A DNA stretch of 64,000 nucleotides from UTCFX2 sp963726375. GTDB lineage: Bacteria; Chloroflexota; Anaerolineae; Anaerolineales; UBA4823. This document shows positions 37,766 through 48,787 of this stretch, one piece after another; within the stretch, counting starts at the first letter, position 1; each line of letters opens with the position of its first letter. The stretch is taken from contig CAVSCE010000009.1 in assembly GCA_963726375.1 (NCBI GenBank), forward strand, positions 248,001 through 312,000. The letters are read 5' to 3'. The notes under the pieces were generated by a model. It was not told where the DNA came from, searched no databases, and saw only the letters and a program-made list of their open reading frames with translations. The position numbers and the translations under genes were made by a program.

Positions 37766-39042
37766 TGCATTGTCCTGGAATAGCGGTTCCTCAGGATGAT
37801 TGCCGCCGCGTTGATGGCAAGCAGGACTACCATCAGCACGATAATCGCGGCTGCAGCGATGTTCCTGAATTCTTCCTGCGGACGCGACGTCCATTGGTAG
37901 ATCTGGATTGGCAGCGTGGTGAATTTCGAAAAGATGCTGTCCGGGTCGAATGTTATATAGGTCGATGCTCCGACGATGACCAGCGGTGCGGTCTCGCCAA
38001 ACGCGCGCGAGAGCGCCAGAATTGCGCCGGTCAGGATCCCTGAGATCGAATTGGGCAGCACATGGCTCCAAACAGTCTGCCAGCGCGTGGCGCCGAGCCC
38101 ATAGCTGGCTTCTCTGAGTGAATTCGGAACCGTTTTAATCGCCTCCTGAGCATTGATAATAATCACGGGCAGGATCAGGAGCGACAGCGTCAGCCCGGCA
38201 GAAAGGATAGTTCGCCCGTTGTTTGGGTCCGCGTCTGGATAGCTGAATAACGCGCCGCTTGTCATGTTCGAAAGCAACCGTACAAAAATTGAGAGCCCAA
38301 GCATCCCATAAATGATAGATGGGACACCGGCAAGGTTGTTAATATTGGTCTGGATAAAGCGGTTGAGGCGGTTATCCGCAGCATATTCCTGCAGGTAGAT
38401 CGCCGCTCCGATCCCGATCGGCAGTGCGGCCAGGAACGTGATCAGGATCACGTACAGCGATCCGCGCAAAGCAGTCCGAACGCCCGCATACAGCGCCGTT
38501 GAAGCCTGCGGTGATCTCAGAAAATCCCGGTCAAGCCAGGTTGTGAACTCCACAAGCGCATCAGGAAACGATATGCTCGCTTCTGCCAGGATTTCCTGCC
38601 TGTGAAGGATCGAGTCCACCAATCCCCATGTTGCCTGGATCTCGGGTTTGAGGATTTCTTCGGTGATGATTGCCTGCAGGTCCTCTTCGCTGCGCTGATC
38701 GAAAGGCGTCTCTTTCTCAATGGTTCTGACCCGGTTTTTCGTCAGGTTTTCCTGGATGATCGCGGTAAGCTCCGCATGAGAAAGGTCTTCCAATGGGGCG
38801 CCTGAAGGTGTGAGCTCACTCGGCTGGCGGCGGTACTCAACTGCGGTATATCCGAAAGCGCTGTCGAGGATGTCAAACAGCAAGATTCCGAGGAAAAGAA
38901 TTGCAGCGCCGGTTGAGAGTAGGAAGATTGTCCGCCAGAATTTACCCAGCCGGTGGCGTCCGGGTAGATTATCTGACCTGCCGGAGTGAACAGAGTCCAG
39001 CTTCGGATGTGCCTGGTCAGTGTGGTTGTGAATGAGCGTCAT
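37762..39042 (-). CDS. pstA: Phosphate ABC transporter permease PstA1, with large periplasmic insert
   Basis: 426 residues, longer than the usual ~290. The extra ~130 residues lie between the first membrane helix (FLLSTGAAILFLGILLFDIL) and the core, and contain Gln/Glu-rich helical sequence (LTAIIQENLTKNRVRTIEKE). The core is standard: LPIGIGAAIYLQEYA, NLAGVPSIIYGMLGL, SLREASYGLGATRWQTVWSHVLP (EAA loop), LSRAFGETAPLVIVG. Overlaps pstC1 (ATGA) and pstB1. The insert may contact PstS1 or the cell wall; its role is unknown. Confidence 0.93.
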   Translation of the reverse strand: MTLIHNHTDQAHPKLDSVHSGRSDNLPGRHRLGKFWRTIFLLSTGAAILFLGILLFDILDSAFGYTAVEYRRQPSELTPSGAPLEDLSHAELTAIIQENLTKNRVRTIEKETPFDQRSEEDLQAIITEEILKPEIQATWGLVDSILHRQEILAEASISFPDALVEFTTWLDRDFLRSPQASTALYAGVRTALRGSLYVILITFLAALPIGIGAAIYLQEYAADNRLNRFIQTNINNLAGVPSIIYGMLGLSIFVRLLSNMTSGALFSYPDADPNNGRTILSAGLTLSLLILPVIIINAQEAIKTVPNSLREASYGLGATRWQTVWSHVLPNSISGILTGAILALSRAFGETAPLVIVGASTYITFDPDSIFSKFTTLPIQIYQWTSRPQEEFRNIAAAAIIVLMVVLLAINAAAIILRNRYSRTMQ

Positions 39043-39962
39043 TCGTACTCCTCCCTGAATCGCCTGACAATCCGCTGGCTGATGACATTCAAGAAAAAGG
39101 TGATGAAGAACAGGACCAGGGCGAGGGCAAAGATGCTGTTGTAATCGATCGAATCATAGCTCAGATCGCCTCCGCTGATCCGCACGATATGTCCGGTAAT
39201 CGTCTCTGCGCCTTTAAAAGGATTGAGTGTGAATTTCGGGCCGTTGCCGGACGCGATTGCGACAATCATCGTCTCACCGACAGCCCTGGAGATTGCAAGC
39301 AGCACCGCGGCAGCGATCCCTGATATGGCTGCAGGGAGGACGACCTTAACGGCTGTCTCGAGGCGAGTCGCGCCTAGTGCGAAAGCTGCTTCGCGCAGCG
39401 AGCGCGGGACAGCGTGCAGCGCATCTTCGGACATGGTCGCGATCAGCGGGAGCAGCAGGACACCCATCACCAGTCCGGCCGAAGCTGTGTTGAAGATGTC
39501 GACGACATCATTTCCAAATATATTCCTCAGCATCGGGGTCATCCAGGTCAGGGCGAAATATCCGTAAACTACGGTTGGGATCCCAGCCAGGACTTCCAGA
39601 GTGGGTTTAATGGTCTTCCGTACGCGCTCCGTGGCGTATTCGCTCAGGTATATCGCCACACACAGGCCGATCGGGACTGCGAGCAGCATCGCGAAAGCGG
39701 TGGTCATGAATGTCGCCATCAGCAGCGGCCAGATTCCAAATTGGAGCAGCTTTGGCTGCCAGGTAGTGCCTGTCAGAAACTGAATGAGGCTGACCTCCGG
39801 GCTCGAAAGGAACCGCAGGGCCTCTTCAAGCAGGATCACGACGATCCCAACCGTGGTCAGGATCGACACCGCGCCGCAGAAGAATAAGAATGCCTGGATC
39901 AGGCTCTCTTTAATATGGGGTTGTTTCCGCAGGTTGATGGGTTGGAAGGGTTCAGATTTCAT
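39039..39962 (-). CDS. pstC: Phosphate ABC transporter permease PstC1
   Basis: 307 residues with six membrane helices. Typical segments: VPIGLCVAIYLSEYA, LEVLAGIPTVVYGYFALTW, SLREAAFALGATRLETAVKVVLP (EAA loop), AISRAVGETMIVAIASG. It forms the PstCA channel with the overlapping downstream gene. It begins 72 bases after pstS1, consistent with one transcript. Confidence 0.95.
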   Translation of the reverse strand: MKSEPFQPINLRKQPHIKESLIQAFLFFCGAVSILTTVGIVVILLEEALRFLSSPEVSLIQFLTGTTWQPKLLQFGIWPLLMATFMTTAFAMLLAVPIGLCVAIYLSEYATERVRKTIKPTLEVLAGIPTVVYGYFALTWMTPMLRNIFGNDVVDIFNTASAGLVMGVLLLPLIATMSEDALHAVPRSLREAAFALGATRLETAVKVVLPAAISGIAAAVLLAISRAVGETMIVAIASGNGPKFTLNPFKGAETITGHIVRISGGDLSYDSIDYNSIFALALVLFFITFFLNVISQRIVRRFREEYE

Positions 39963-40034
39963 TTTGCTGATATTGAGATCAAGAAACCTGAGGGCTAAAA
40001 TAGCCCTCAGGTTATGGATAGAGTCTGATAGATC

Positions 40035-41174
40035 CTATTGTCCCATCGCATCGAGCCAGTTCTGGCGCGCTTCGTCGAGGGCATCCGGGCTGGCCGGGAA
40101 GTAGCCGACGTCTATGATCAGGTCGTTGACGTAAGTCAGGAAGTAATTCACAAATGCGGCGACCTGGGGTTTTTCAGCCATGATTTTCGCGTCGGAGTAG
40201 ATGAACAGCGGGCGAGAGAGCGGGTACTCATTGCTCTCGGCGGTCGCTTCGTTCGGCTCGACACCGTCCACAGAGATCGCCTTCAGCAGATCCTTGTTTT
40301 CGAGGTAATAGGCGAAACCGAAGTAGCCGACTGCGAATGGGCTGCCTTCGACACCCTGAACCAGGACGTTGTCGTCCTCGGAGAACTGGATGTTCGCGGC
40401 AGAAAGGATGGCTTCTTCGCCCTTACCCTTGTCCGCATCTTTGTCGACGACGTAGACTTTATCCATCACTGCTTCGACGAAATAATCGAAAGTGCCGGAG
40501 TCGGTGCCTGGGGAAAAGCGTAAGATATCTTCTGCCGGCCATTCGGGTCGGACTTCATTCCATTTTGTTACGTCTTTCGAATAGATTTTAGCCAGCTCTT
40601 CCAGCGTGACGTCGGTCACGAAGTCGTTCGAGCTGCTGACTGTGACGGCCAGAGCGTCTGTGCCGATCCGAAATTCGACGGGTGTGCGTCCGATCGCGAG
40701 GCAGTTCTCGACCTCGGTATCCTTGATCCCGCGCGAAGCGGTTGAGACGTCGGTCTCGCCGGTCTTACAAAACCGCTCAAAACCGCCGCCCGAGCCGATC
40801 GAGTCAATCGTGATCTCGCCGGTAAATCCTTCACTCTTAAACTGCTGGGCGAGTGCTTCGGCGAGCGGGAAGACGGTAGAGCTGCCGGCAGCAATGATAT
40901 TTCCGCTGGTAAGTGCAGGATCAACTTCGGGTAGCGTTGCGCCCTCAGCTGCAGCAGCTTCGGTCATGGCAGGCGCTTCGGTCATGGCAGGAGCTTCGGT
41001 CATGCGGCTGGCTCAGCCTTCGGTCTTGACAGGCGCTTCGGTCATCACTGGTGCTTCGGTCTTGACAGGAGCTTCAGTCATCGCAGGCGCCTGGGTGGCT
41101 GCTGGTGCGCAGGCAGAAACGACCAGCACTGCCAGCAGAATCATCGAAATGAATAGGGACATTTTTCTGAACAT
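40035..41174 (-). CDS. pstS: Phosphate-binding lipoprotein PstS1 (in-frame stop in linker)
   Basis: The start MFRKMSLFISMILLAVLVVSAC (ATG 41174, GGAGAAG upstream) is a lipoprotein signal with Cys at 22. A linker of repeated MTEAP / VKTEAP units follows, then the PstS fold: IAAGSSTVFPLAEALAQQF, SIGSGGGFERFC, DVSTASRGIKDTE, FSPGTDSGTFDYFVEA. In the linker near 41016 an in-frame TGA interrupts the gene. Two compensating one-base indels in the repeat would remove it, and no other start could supply the signal peptide, so I annotate one gene. It captures phosphate outside the membrane and passes it to PstC1/A1. Controlled by the Pho box at 41222-41297. Confidence 0.85.
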
Positions 41175-41221
41175 GTACTTCTCCTTTTATGAATCGGTGT
41201 TTAGTCCAATTTTCAAAGAGA

Positions 41222-41297
41222 AGTATAGCGGTTGATGTTTAACGATCTGGGAACAGGGCTTTAACAGGTTGTCAAGGATTGGTAAACGTTCGTTAAC
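41222..41297 (-). promoter_or_regulatory. Pho box: six ~11-bp direct repeats plus -10 element upstream of pstS1
   Basis: Read on the minus strand from 41297: GTTAACGAAC, GTTTACCAATC, CTTGACAACCT, GTTAAAGCCCT, GTTCCCAGATC, GTTAAACATCA. That is six consecutive units (10 then 11 bases each) all starting (G/C)TT. A TATACT -10 element follows at 41227-41222 with no good -35, as in activator-dependent promoters. The 11-base phasing is that of PhoB/PhoP-family binding sites. The response regulator gene (phoB, 44396-45100) is 3 kb away. Transcription would start about 40 bases before the pstS1 ATG. Confidence 0.8.
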
Positions 41298-41362
41298 ATC
41301 TCGGCAGCCTGTTTGGACCGATCTGCTGTCCTATCCATTTGTTCACCTTGATGAGGGAATTA

Positions 41363-42611
<1,249 letters not shown>

Positions 42612-42615
<4 letters not shown>

Positions 42616-44396
42616 TGATTATTTCGGGTTATTTCTTTTCCAGCCAGAGGGATTGAAAAATAGAACGTGCTGCCTTTTCCTTCGAGGCTTTCCGCCCAAA
42701 TTGTGCCGCCGTGGGCTTCGACAAGCCGGCGTGAAATTGCCAGGCCTAAACCTGTCCCGCCGCCGGACCGGGCGCGGTCCGTCTTGTAGAACCGCTCGAA
42801 AATCCGCGGCAGGTCGGCGGATGCGATGCCCTGGCCATTGTCCTGGACCGAAAACAGGATGCTTGTTTTAGTCTGTTGAGCAGCGATGTGCACTTCGCCT
42901 CCAACGGAAGTGAATTTGATCGCATTGTGGAGCAGGTTGACGATGACCTGCTCCAGGCGGTTAGGATCGGCGGGGAATGGAGGCAGGTCGGGAGGACATT
43001 CGATGAAGATTTTCAGCTGGGCGCGCTCTGCCTGCATTTTGAGCCGCTGTACGGCTTGCTCGATCAGTGTAAAAGGGCTGACTGGCTCCAGCTTGAGTGG
43101 GACACGGCCTGATTCAATCCGCGACAGCTCGAGCAGCTCTTCGACCAGCTGGGTAAGCGCGTCGATCTCGGTATCCATTTGCTGGAGAAAATGCCTGGCA
43201 GCCGGCGGGTCTTCGAGAGCGGTGTCATTCAGCGTCTCTGTTAGTGCTTTGAGGGATGCAAGCGGGGTGCGCAGCTCGTGGGAGATGTTGCTGATAAAGT
43301 CCTGGCGGATCGTCTCCAACCGGCGCAGGCGAGTCAGGTTTTGGAACAGCACCAGCATATTGCCGGGCTGTGCAGAGCCAAGCGGGGTTGCTGTGGCCTG
43401 GATATAGAGCCGTTTCCCGCCGACTTCGAGCGTTGCAGACTGTGATTCGCTGGTTTCGCGGGAGCGATCAAGAATTTCCGCAAGCTTGTGGTGACGGACG
43501 AGCTCGAAAAGAGATTTGCCCTGTGTTTTTTCCAGATCGAGCTCAAATATATCGACTGCTGCCGGGTTGATCGATTGAACACGGTTATCCGAATCGACAA
43601 TGATTACGCCGTCGGTCATCACGCTCAGTACTGCCCCTACCCGGCTGCGCTCTGCCTCCAGATCGGCAATTCTTGCATTAAGCTGGTGAGCCATTTCGTT
43701 GAAAGTCTGGGTCAGCTGACCGATCTCGTCGTGTGTCGTCGGGATAAGGTGGTTTTCCAGCCGGCCTTCAGCCATTTGATCCGACGCAGCGATAAGCTCC
43801 CGCAGCGGTCGGGTTACTTTTGAGGAGATCAAGACTGCCAGGAGCCCGGCAAGCAGTGCAGCAGCAATTGCCGCACTCAAAAGCGTATTGCGCAGGTGTG
43901 CGACTTTTTGGTCAACCGCCTCGAGCGAAAGGGCAACCCGGACGAATCCGAGCGTCTTGCCCTGATCAGTTACCGGGACGGCGAGGTAGAACATGTCCGT
44001 TTTTGCAGTTTGACTGAAGCGGATCGATGATCCAATCCCATTCAGCCTGGCCTGGACGAATTCTGGCCGGCTTGCATGGTTGTCCATTGTAGCTCGATCT
44101 TCGACGGATTCCCCCAAGACCACGCCGTCCTGGTCGATAATCGTGACCCGAGACTGGGTTTCAGAGCCGACCTGGTGAGCGAGCGCATCGACGAGGGCAG
44201 GGTCAGGATCGCCTGTCATGATTGGGGCAGCTAGCTGTGCGATTAACGTCGCCTGGTCGCCCAGGCGCGCCTCCAGGTCCTCCACCGAACGATCCTCAAC
44301 GAACCTGATTATGTAGAAGGATAGTCCGATCAGAACTGCCAGGACCAGCAGGATGTAAGATACACCTATCCGTGTGCGAATATGATAAAACATCAT
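42612..44396 (-). CDS. phoR: Phosphate-sensor histidine kinase PhoR
   Basis: About 594 residues. Start ATG 44396 forms TGATG with the phoB stop (TTG 44399 is the alternative). Membrane helix 1 (GVSYILLVLAVLIGLSFYII), an extracytoplasmic sensor of ~130 residues (RVTIIDQDGVVLGESVED), helix 2 (LLSAAIAAALLAGLLAVLI), HAMP (TRPLRELIAASDQMAEGRLE), PAS (MTDGVIIVDSDNRVQSINP), HisKA with FISNISHELRTPLASLK (phospho-His) and HATPase (NLLHNAIKFT, VQDNGQGIASADLPRIFERF, GTGLGLAISRRL). This is the PhoR/VicK layout. Works with phoB directly upstream. Confidence 0.92.
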
Positions 44397-45100
44397 CAAC
44401 CCTCGAAACGATAGCCCGCGCCTCGTACGGTGATCAGACGGACGGGGGCTGCTGGATTTTCTTCAATTTTCTCGCGCAGCCAGCGGACATGTACATCTAC
44501 GGTGCGGCTGCCCCCAGAAAAATCCCAGCCCCAGACCTGCTCCAGCAGGATTTCGCGCGAGACCAGCTGACCTTTGTGCCTGGTGAAGTAAAAAAGCAGA
44601 TCGAACTCCTTCGGTTTAAGGGAAAGAGGTTTCCCTGCTAACAACACTTCGCGACGGGTGAGATTCACAGTGAGGTCGCCAAATTGGATCAGCTCTGGAG
44701 GCAGAGAATCATCGTTATCCATCTCCGCCCGAATCATTCGAACTCTCCGGAGCTGAGCTTTTATGCGCGCAAGCAGCTCACGCATGCTGAAGGGTTTTGT
44801 CATGTAATCATCCGCACCCATTTCGAGCCCGATCACACGGTCAATCTCGTCGTCCCGGGCAGTCAGCATGATGATCGGAACGTTCATCTCCTGGCGCAAG
44901 ATGCGTGTGACTTCAAAACCATCCAACTTGGGGAGCATAAGATCGAGGATGATCAAATCCGGGCGGATTTTGCGAGCCACATCCAGGGCAGCGAGACCAT
45001 CTGCAGCCGATTCAACCTGGTATCCTTGATGGACAAGGTAGTAGACGATGGAATCGAGAAGCGCAGGTTCATCGTCGACAATAAGAATCTGATCAGTCAT
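44396..45100 (-). CDS. phoB: Response regulator PhoB/PhoP, OmpR family
   Basis: 234 residues. Receiver domain: QILIVDDEPALLDS, phosphoacceptor Asp in LIILDLMLPKLDGFEV, Thr in IIMLTARDDE, Lys in DYMTKPFSMRELLAR. The C-terminal winged helix has LSLKPKEFDLLFYFTRH and GGSRTVDVHVRWLREKIEENP ... VRGAGYRFEG. It should bind 11-bp direct repeats such as those at 41233-41297. It lies 20 bases after pstB2 and overlaps phoR, so it is in the same operon. Confidence 0.93.
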   Translation of the reverse strand: MTDQILIVDDEPALLDSIVYYLVHQGYQVESAADGLAALDVARKIRPDLIILDLMLPKLDGFEVTRILRQEMNVPIIMLTARDDEIDRVIGLEMGADDYMTKPFSMRELLARIKAQLRRVRMIRAEMDNDDSLPPELIQFGDLTVNLTRREVLLAGKPLSLKPKEFDLLFYFTRHKGQLVSREILLEQVWGWDFSGGSRTVDVHVRWLREKIEENPAAPVRLITVRGAGYRFEG

Positions 45101-45120
45101 GGTTGACCACTTTTTTCACC

Positions 45121-45891
45121 TTATCCAAAGCGGCCTTCAATATAATCTTTTGTTCGCTTATCCTGAGGATTTGTAAAAACCAGGGTTCCTGGTGCAAACT
45201 CTATCAATTCACCTTGCAAGAAAAATGCCGCAAAATCTGCCGTTCGGGCTGCCTGCTGGATCGAATGCGGGACCAGGATGATCGTGTAGCGCGCTTTCAG
45301 CTCTTGAAGGGCAGCTTCTACTTTAGTTGTTGAGATTGGATCCAGCCCGGAGGTCGGTTCATCCAGCAGGATGACCTCTGGCTCCAGCACCAGGCTGCGA
45401 GCCAGGCACAGCCGCTGCTGCTGCCCGCCAGAGAGGGCGGTTGCCGGCTCCTCCAAACGATCTGCGACTTCATCCCAGAGCGCAGCCAGGCGCAGGCTTC
45501 GCTCTACCGCCGAATCGAGAACGACGCGGTCCTTTTCGCCAGCAACTTCGAGGGAGTATGTCAGGTTAGCGCGAATTGTCAGCGGGAGTACGATCGGCCT
45601 TGCGAAGACCATGCCCACTCTCCTGCGAAGGGCGATCACATCAAGGCTCCGGTCAAGAATGTTCACAAATCTACGCTCTTCATCCGCAATAAGCACCTTT
45701 CCAGATGTCGAAACAACATCTGCGAGGTCGTTCAGGCGGTTAATCACACGTAGTAAAGTGGATTTTCCCCCTCCGGCCGGACCAAACAGCACGGTGATCG
45801 CCTGGGCAGGGATGTTCAGGTTTATTCCGCGCAGCGGCGTGACCTGATCCGAATAAACCAGTGAAAAGTCTTCGATGATAATCTTATCCAT
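45121..45891 (-). CDS. pstB: PstB2, phosphate-type ATPase with altered Q-loop
   Basis: 256 residues. PstB-like throughout (LRVINRLNDL, LSGGQQQRLCLARSL, VILLDEPTSGLDP, C-terminal NPQDKRTKDYIEGRFG), but the Q-loop normally reading VFQKPNPFP is VFARPIVLPLT, with the Gln replaced by Ala. Walker A is GPAGGGKST, and the H-loop segment reads ILVPHSIQQAAR instead of IVTHNMQQAAR. The Q-loop Gln normally contacts Mg and the permease. The transporter may therefore have altered coupling or serve in signalling. Follows pstA2 by 4 bases. Confidence 0.88.
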   Translation of the reverse strand: MDKIIIEDFSLVYSDQVTPLRGINLNIPAQAITVLFGPAGGGKSTLLRVINRLNDLADVVSTSGKVLIADEERRFVNILDRSLDVIALRRRVGMVFARPIVLPLTIRANLTYSLEVAGEKDRVVLDSAVERSLRLAALWDEVADRLEEPATALSGGQQQRLCLARSLVLEPEVILLDEPTSGLDPISTTKVEAALQELKARYTIILVPHSIQQAARTADFAAFFLQGELIEFAPGTLVFTNPQDKRTKDYIEGRFG

Positions 45892-45895
45892 ATTG

Positions 45896-46813
45896 CTACC
45901 ACTGGCGACGGGCGCGTGCCCGCGATCTGATGATCGTCGCTACCAGGTTCATCCCCAGCACCAGGAATAGCAGGACGAGCGCAGTGCCGTATTGGATTGA
46001 CTGCGGCATTCCAGGCACCTGTGTCGAGATCACATAAAGGTGGTAAGGAAGCGCCATCGTTTGGTCGAGCGGAGAGGATGGCAGGCTGGTCAGATAAAAA
46101 GCTGCGGCTGTGAACAGAATGGGCGCGGTCTCTCCAGCCGCTCGTTCCAGTCCCAGGATCACTCCGGTCAGAATCCCAGGTACGGCTTGAGGCAGGACGA
46201 TGCGCCGGATCGTCTGCCAGCGGGTGGCGCCGAGCGATATGCTGACGACTCGAAATTCCTGAGGCACGGAGCGAAGCGCCTCTTCTGATGTGCTGATGAT
46301 CACCGGGATGTTCATGATCGCGAGCGTTAGCGAACCCGCCAGGATGCTCGTCCCGAACTGGAAGTACAGGACAAATATCCCCAATCCAAACAAACCGTAG
46401 ACGACCGAAGGGATGCCTGCAAGCGTGATGATCGCAACACGGATTGTCTGGGTGAGGCGGTTGTTGGGGGAATATTCGGACAGATAGATCGCGGCTGCAA
46501 TCCCAAGTGGTACGGAGAAAATTGCTGTCCCTATTATTAAATAAATCGTCCCAACGATCGCCGGCCAGATCCCACCGGCTTTCATCCCATCGCTCGGAAA
46601 TTCGAAGATGAACTCGGGAGTGATCATTTGGAAACCGCGCACGACAATCGTGCCAATGATCAGGAAGATCGGGATGATCGTCATGAAAGCGACGACGGTA
46701 ACCGCGCTAAATCCAATCCGCTGGGCTCTGTTTCGAGATTTTGAGCTGCTCTTGATAGGTTTTTTATCAGCGAGGTTATCGGTTGCTTTATGGTCAGGTT
46801 TAAATTCCGTCAC
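45896..46813 (-). CDS. pstA: Phosphate-type ABC permease PstA2
   Basis: 305 residues, the standard length (no insert, unlike PstA1). Key segments: VPLGIAAAIYLSEYSPNN, TLAGIPSVVYGLFGLGIFVL, FRVVSISLGATRWQTIRRIVLPQA (EAA loop), GLERAAGETAPILFTAAAF. A ~25-residue charged N-terminal tail (KATDNLADKKPIKSSSKSR) precedes the first helix. Pairs with PstC2, 19 bases upstream. Confidence 0.92.
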   Translation of the reverse strand: MTEFKPDHKATDNLADKKPIKSSSKSRNRAQRIGFSAVTVVAFMTIIPIFLIIGTIVVRGFQMITPEFIFEFPSDGMKAGGIWPAIVGTIYLIIGTAIFSVPLGIAAAIYLSEYSPNNRLTQTIRVAIITLAGIPSVVYGLFGLGIFVLYFQFGTSILAGSLTLAIMNIPVIISTSEEALRSVPQEFRVVSISLGATRWQTIRRIVLPQAVPGILTGVILGLERAAGETAPILFTAAAFYLTSLPSSPLDQTMALPYHLYVISTQVPGMPQSIQYGTALVLLFLVLGMNLVATIIRSRARARRQW

Positions 46814-46832
46814 AATTTCCCTTGCAAACTGG

Positions 46833-47729
46833 TCAGGATAAGATTCTCTCGGCGCGCCTGCGGGTGCGGAAAATTACAGAAGCCGCAGTCATGTTGACCG
46901 CCAGGGTGATCAAGAATAGCACAATTCCAATGAAGAAAAGAACATGATAATGCACGCTTCCGGTTGCGACTTCGCCCATCTCTGCTGCGATCGTAGCGGT
47001 CATTGTCCTGACGGGCGAAAACAGGTCTGCCAGGCCGCGCGGGATGATCGGCGCGTTGCCTGTAACCATCAGCACTGCCATTGTCTCTCCAACCGTTCGA
47101 CCGATCCCAAGCATGCAGGCGGTCAGCACACCAGAGCGAGCCGCCGGCAGCGTGACGTGCCAGATTGTCTGCCATTCGGTAACGCCGAGTGCGATAGATG
47201 CATCTCGGTAGGATTTAGGGACGGCATACAGCGCGTCTTCAGAGACAGAAACAATCGTCGGCAGCGAGGTTGCAGCGAGCAGGAGAGCCCCTGCCAGGGC
47301 AGTCAGGCCGGTTGAAAGCTCAAGCAGCTCCCGCAGGAATGGGGACAGGATGAGAACACCGAAAAATCCCAGGACGACAGATGGGATTCCTGCCAGCACT
47401 TCAACCAGGGGTTTAAGGATTTCGCTTGCCCACTGCGGAGCGATTTCTGCAATATACACTGCGGTGCAGATTCCAATGGGTACTGCGATCAGCGTGGCCC
47501 CAATAGTGACAATCAGCGAACCCAGGATGAGCGGCAGGATTCCGTAATAATCTTCGATTGGATACCAGCGGTCGCTCAACAGGTTCTCGACGGAAACCTC
47601 TCCCAGCGCTGGTAAACCTTCCAGCATGAGATATCCGAATATAATCACGACAAAGACGATCGCAGAATAGCCAGATACCCGGATCGTTTTGGTAATCAGG
47701 CTTTCTTTCCAACCAAGGTGATTATCCAT
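46833..47729 (-). CDS. pstC: Phosphate-type ABC permease PstC2
   Basis: 298 residues, six helices: FVVIIFGYLMLEGLPALGEV, VPIGICTAVYIAEIAPQW, LVEVLAGIPSVVLGFFGVLI, SYRDASIALGVTEWQTIWHVTLPAA (EAA loop), GIGRTVGETMAVLMVTGN. Standard PstC. Located 75 bases after pstS2 and before pstA2 in the second, complete pst set. Confidence 0.92.
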   Translation of the reverse strand: MDNHLGWKESLITKTIRVSGYSAIVFVVIIFGYLMLEGLPALGEVSVENLLSDRWYPIEDYYGILPLILGSLIVTIGATLIAVPIGICTAVYIAEIAPQWASEILKPLVEVLAGIPSVVLGFFGVLILSPFLRELLELSTGLTALAGALLLAATSLPTIVSVSEDALYAVPKSYRDASIALGVTEWQTIWHVTLPAARSGVLTACMLGIGRTVGETMAVLMVTGNAPIIPRGLADLFSPVRTMTATIAAEMGEVATGSVHYHVLFFIGIVLFLITLAVNMTAASVIFRTRRRAERILS

Positions 47730-47804
47730 AACAATCCATTTTGAGGAGCAGATTTATGAGACTGGTTGGAAATGCTGCCCTATCAGATAGGCAGATTTCA
47801 GTCG

Positions 47805-48701
47805 TCATTTGGTGCTCACGATGGGAACGAATCCTAAATCCTGGACGATTTGCTGGGCCTGTTCGCTGAAAATCCAATCCAGGAATTCGCGCACGGCACC
47901 GTAGGGTTCTCCAGCGGTGTACATGTACAGGTCGCGTGCGATTGGATAGCTGCCGTTGTTCACCGTTTCGGCCGATGGCAGGATATAAGGCGAACCTGCC
48001 TCTCTGGCAACTCCGATCGTCTTAACTTCAGGGATGATATACCCCAGCCCATCGTAGCCGATCGCATGCGGATTGGCTTTGACCTCCTCTGTGATCCCTT
48101 GGGATGACGGCAGCAGCAGTGTGTCCCGGGAGAAAAGGGTCTTGTTATCTTTCTCACCCAGGCGTAGCACGGTTTCCAAAAAATAGATATGCGTACCTGA
48201 GTTCGTTTCTCGCGAGAGCCGAACAATTTCTCGATCTTCACCGCCGACTTCGTTCCAGTTATTAATGATTCCGCTGTAGATGTTTGATATCTGCTCGAGC
48301 GTTAGATTGTCCACCGGGTTGTCCGGGTGGACAATTACTGCGATCGCGTCTCTTGCGACCGTGAATTCGACTGGTTGGACGCCGTTTTCGATCGCCGAGG
48401 CTTCTTCCTCTTCCTTGATCTCCCTGGAAGCGTTGGCGATATCCACTGAGTTGTTAATTAACGCCGCGATCCCCGTACCGCTCCCACCGCCAGTGACAGA
48501 GACGCTAACCTCGGGACGGATTAATTGGTATGCTTCGGCCCAGGCCAGCGCAAGGTTGACCATGGTGTCGGAGCCCTTGTTCTCAATTGTCGTCTGTGGT
48601 TTTTCTGAGGAGGCTGCAGCCTGATTGCTGCCAGGAGAACAGCTGGCAGCGCAATAGCTTAAGAAAAAGCATAAGAATATCTGCCCGAGTGCTCTGTTCA
48701 T
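47805..48701 (-). CDS. pstS: Phosphate-binding lipoprotein PstS2
   Basis: 298 residues from ATG 48701 (MNRALGQIFLCFFLSYCAASC, lipobox Cys about residue 21); an upstream TTG at 48749 is possible but gives a poorer signal. PstS motifs: IENKGSDTMVNLALAWAEAY, SVTGGGSGTGIAALINNSVDIANASR, RETNSGTHIYFLE, NPHAIGYDGLGYI. The mature chain is shorter than PstS1 and lacks the MTEAP linker. No 11-bp repeat array is visible upstream, so the second set is probably controlled differently from pstS1. Confidence 0.9.
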   Translation of the reverse strand: MNRALGQIFLCFFLSYCAASCSPGSNQAAASSEKPQTTIENKGSDTMVNLALAWAEAYQLIRPEVSVSVTGGGSGTGIAALINNSVDIANASREIKEEEEASAIENGVQPVEFTVARDAIAVIVHPDNPVDNLTLEQISNIYSGIINNWNEVGGEDREIVRLSRETNSGTHIYFLETVLRLGEKDNKTLFSRDTLLLPSSQGITEEVKANPHAIGYDGLGYIIPEVKTIGVAREAGSPYILPSAETVNNGSYPIARDLYMYTAGEPYGAVREFLDWIFSEQAQQIVQDLGFVPIVSTK

Positions 48702-48787
48702 CGGAATGATTATAGCCGTAAAGAAAAAGGTGGACAAGTCCTTCTTCAAGGATAAAAAAAATATTGAAATTAGAGTAGAATATTTCT

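Noticed and set aside
41010..41022. Selenocysteine or programmed recoding at the pstS1 TGA
   Set aside because: The codon lies in a disordered repeat linker with no functional need for Sec and no downstream hairpin, and similar breaks occur in many genes here. Sequence error is simpler.
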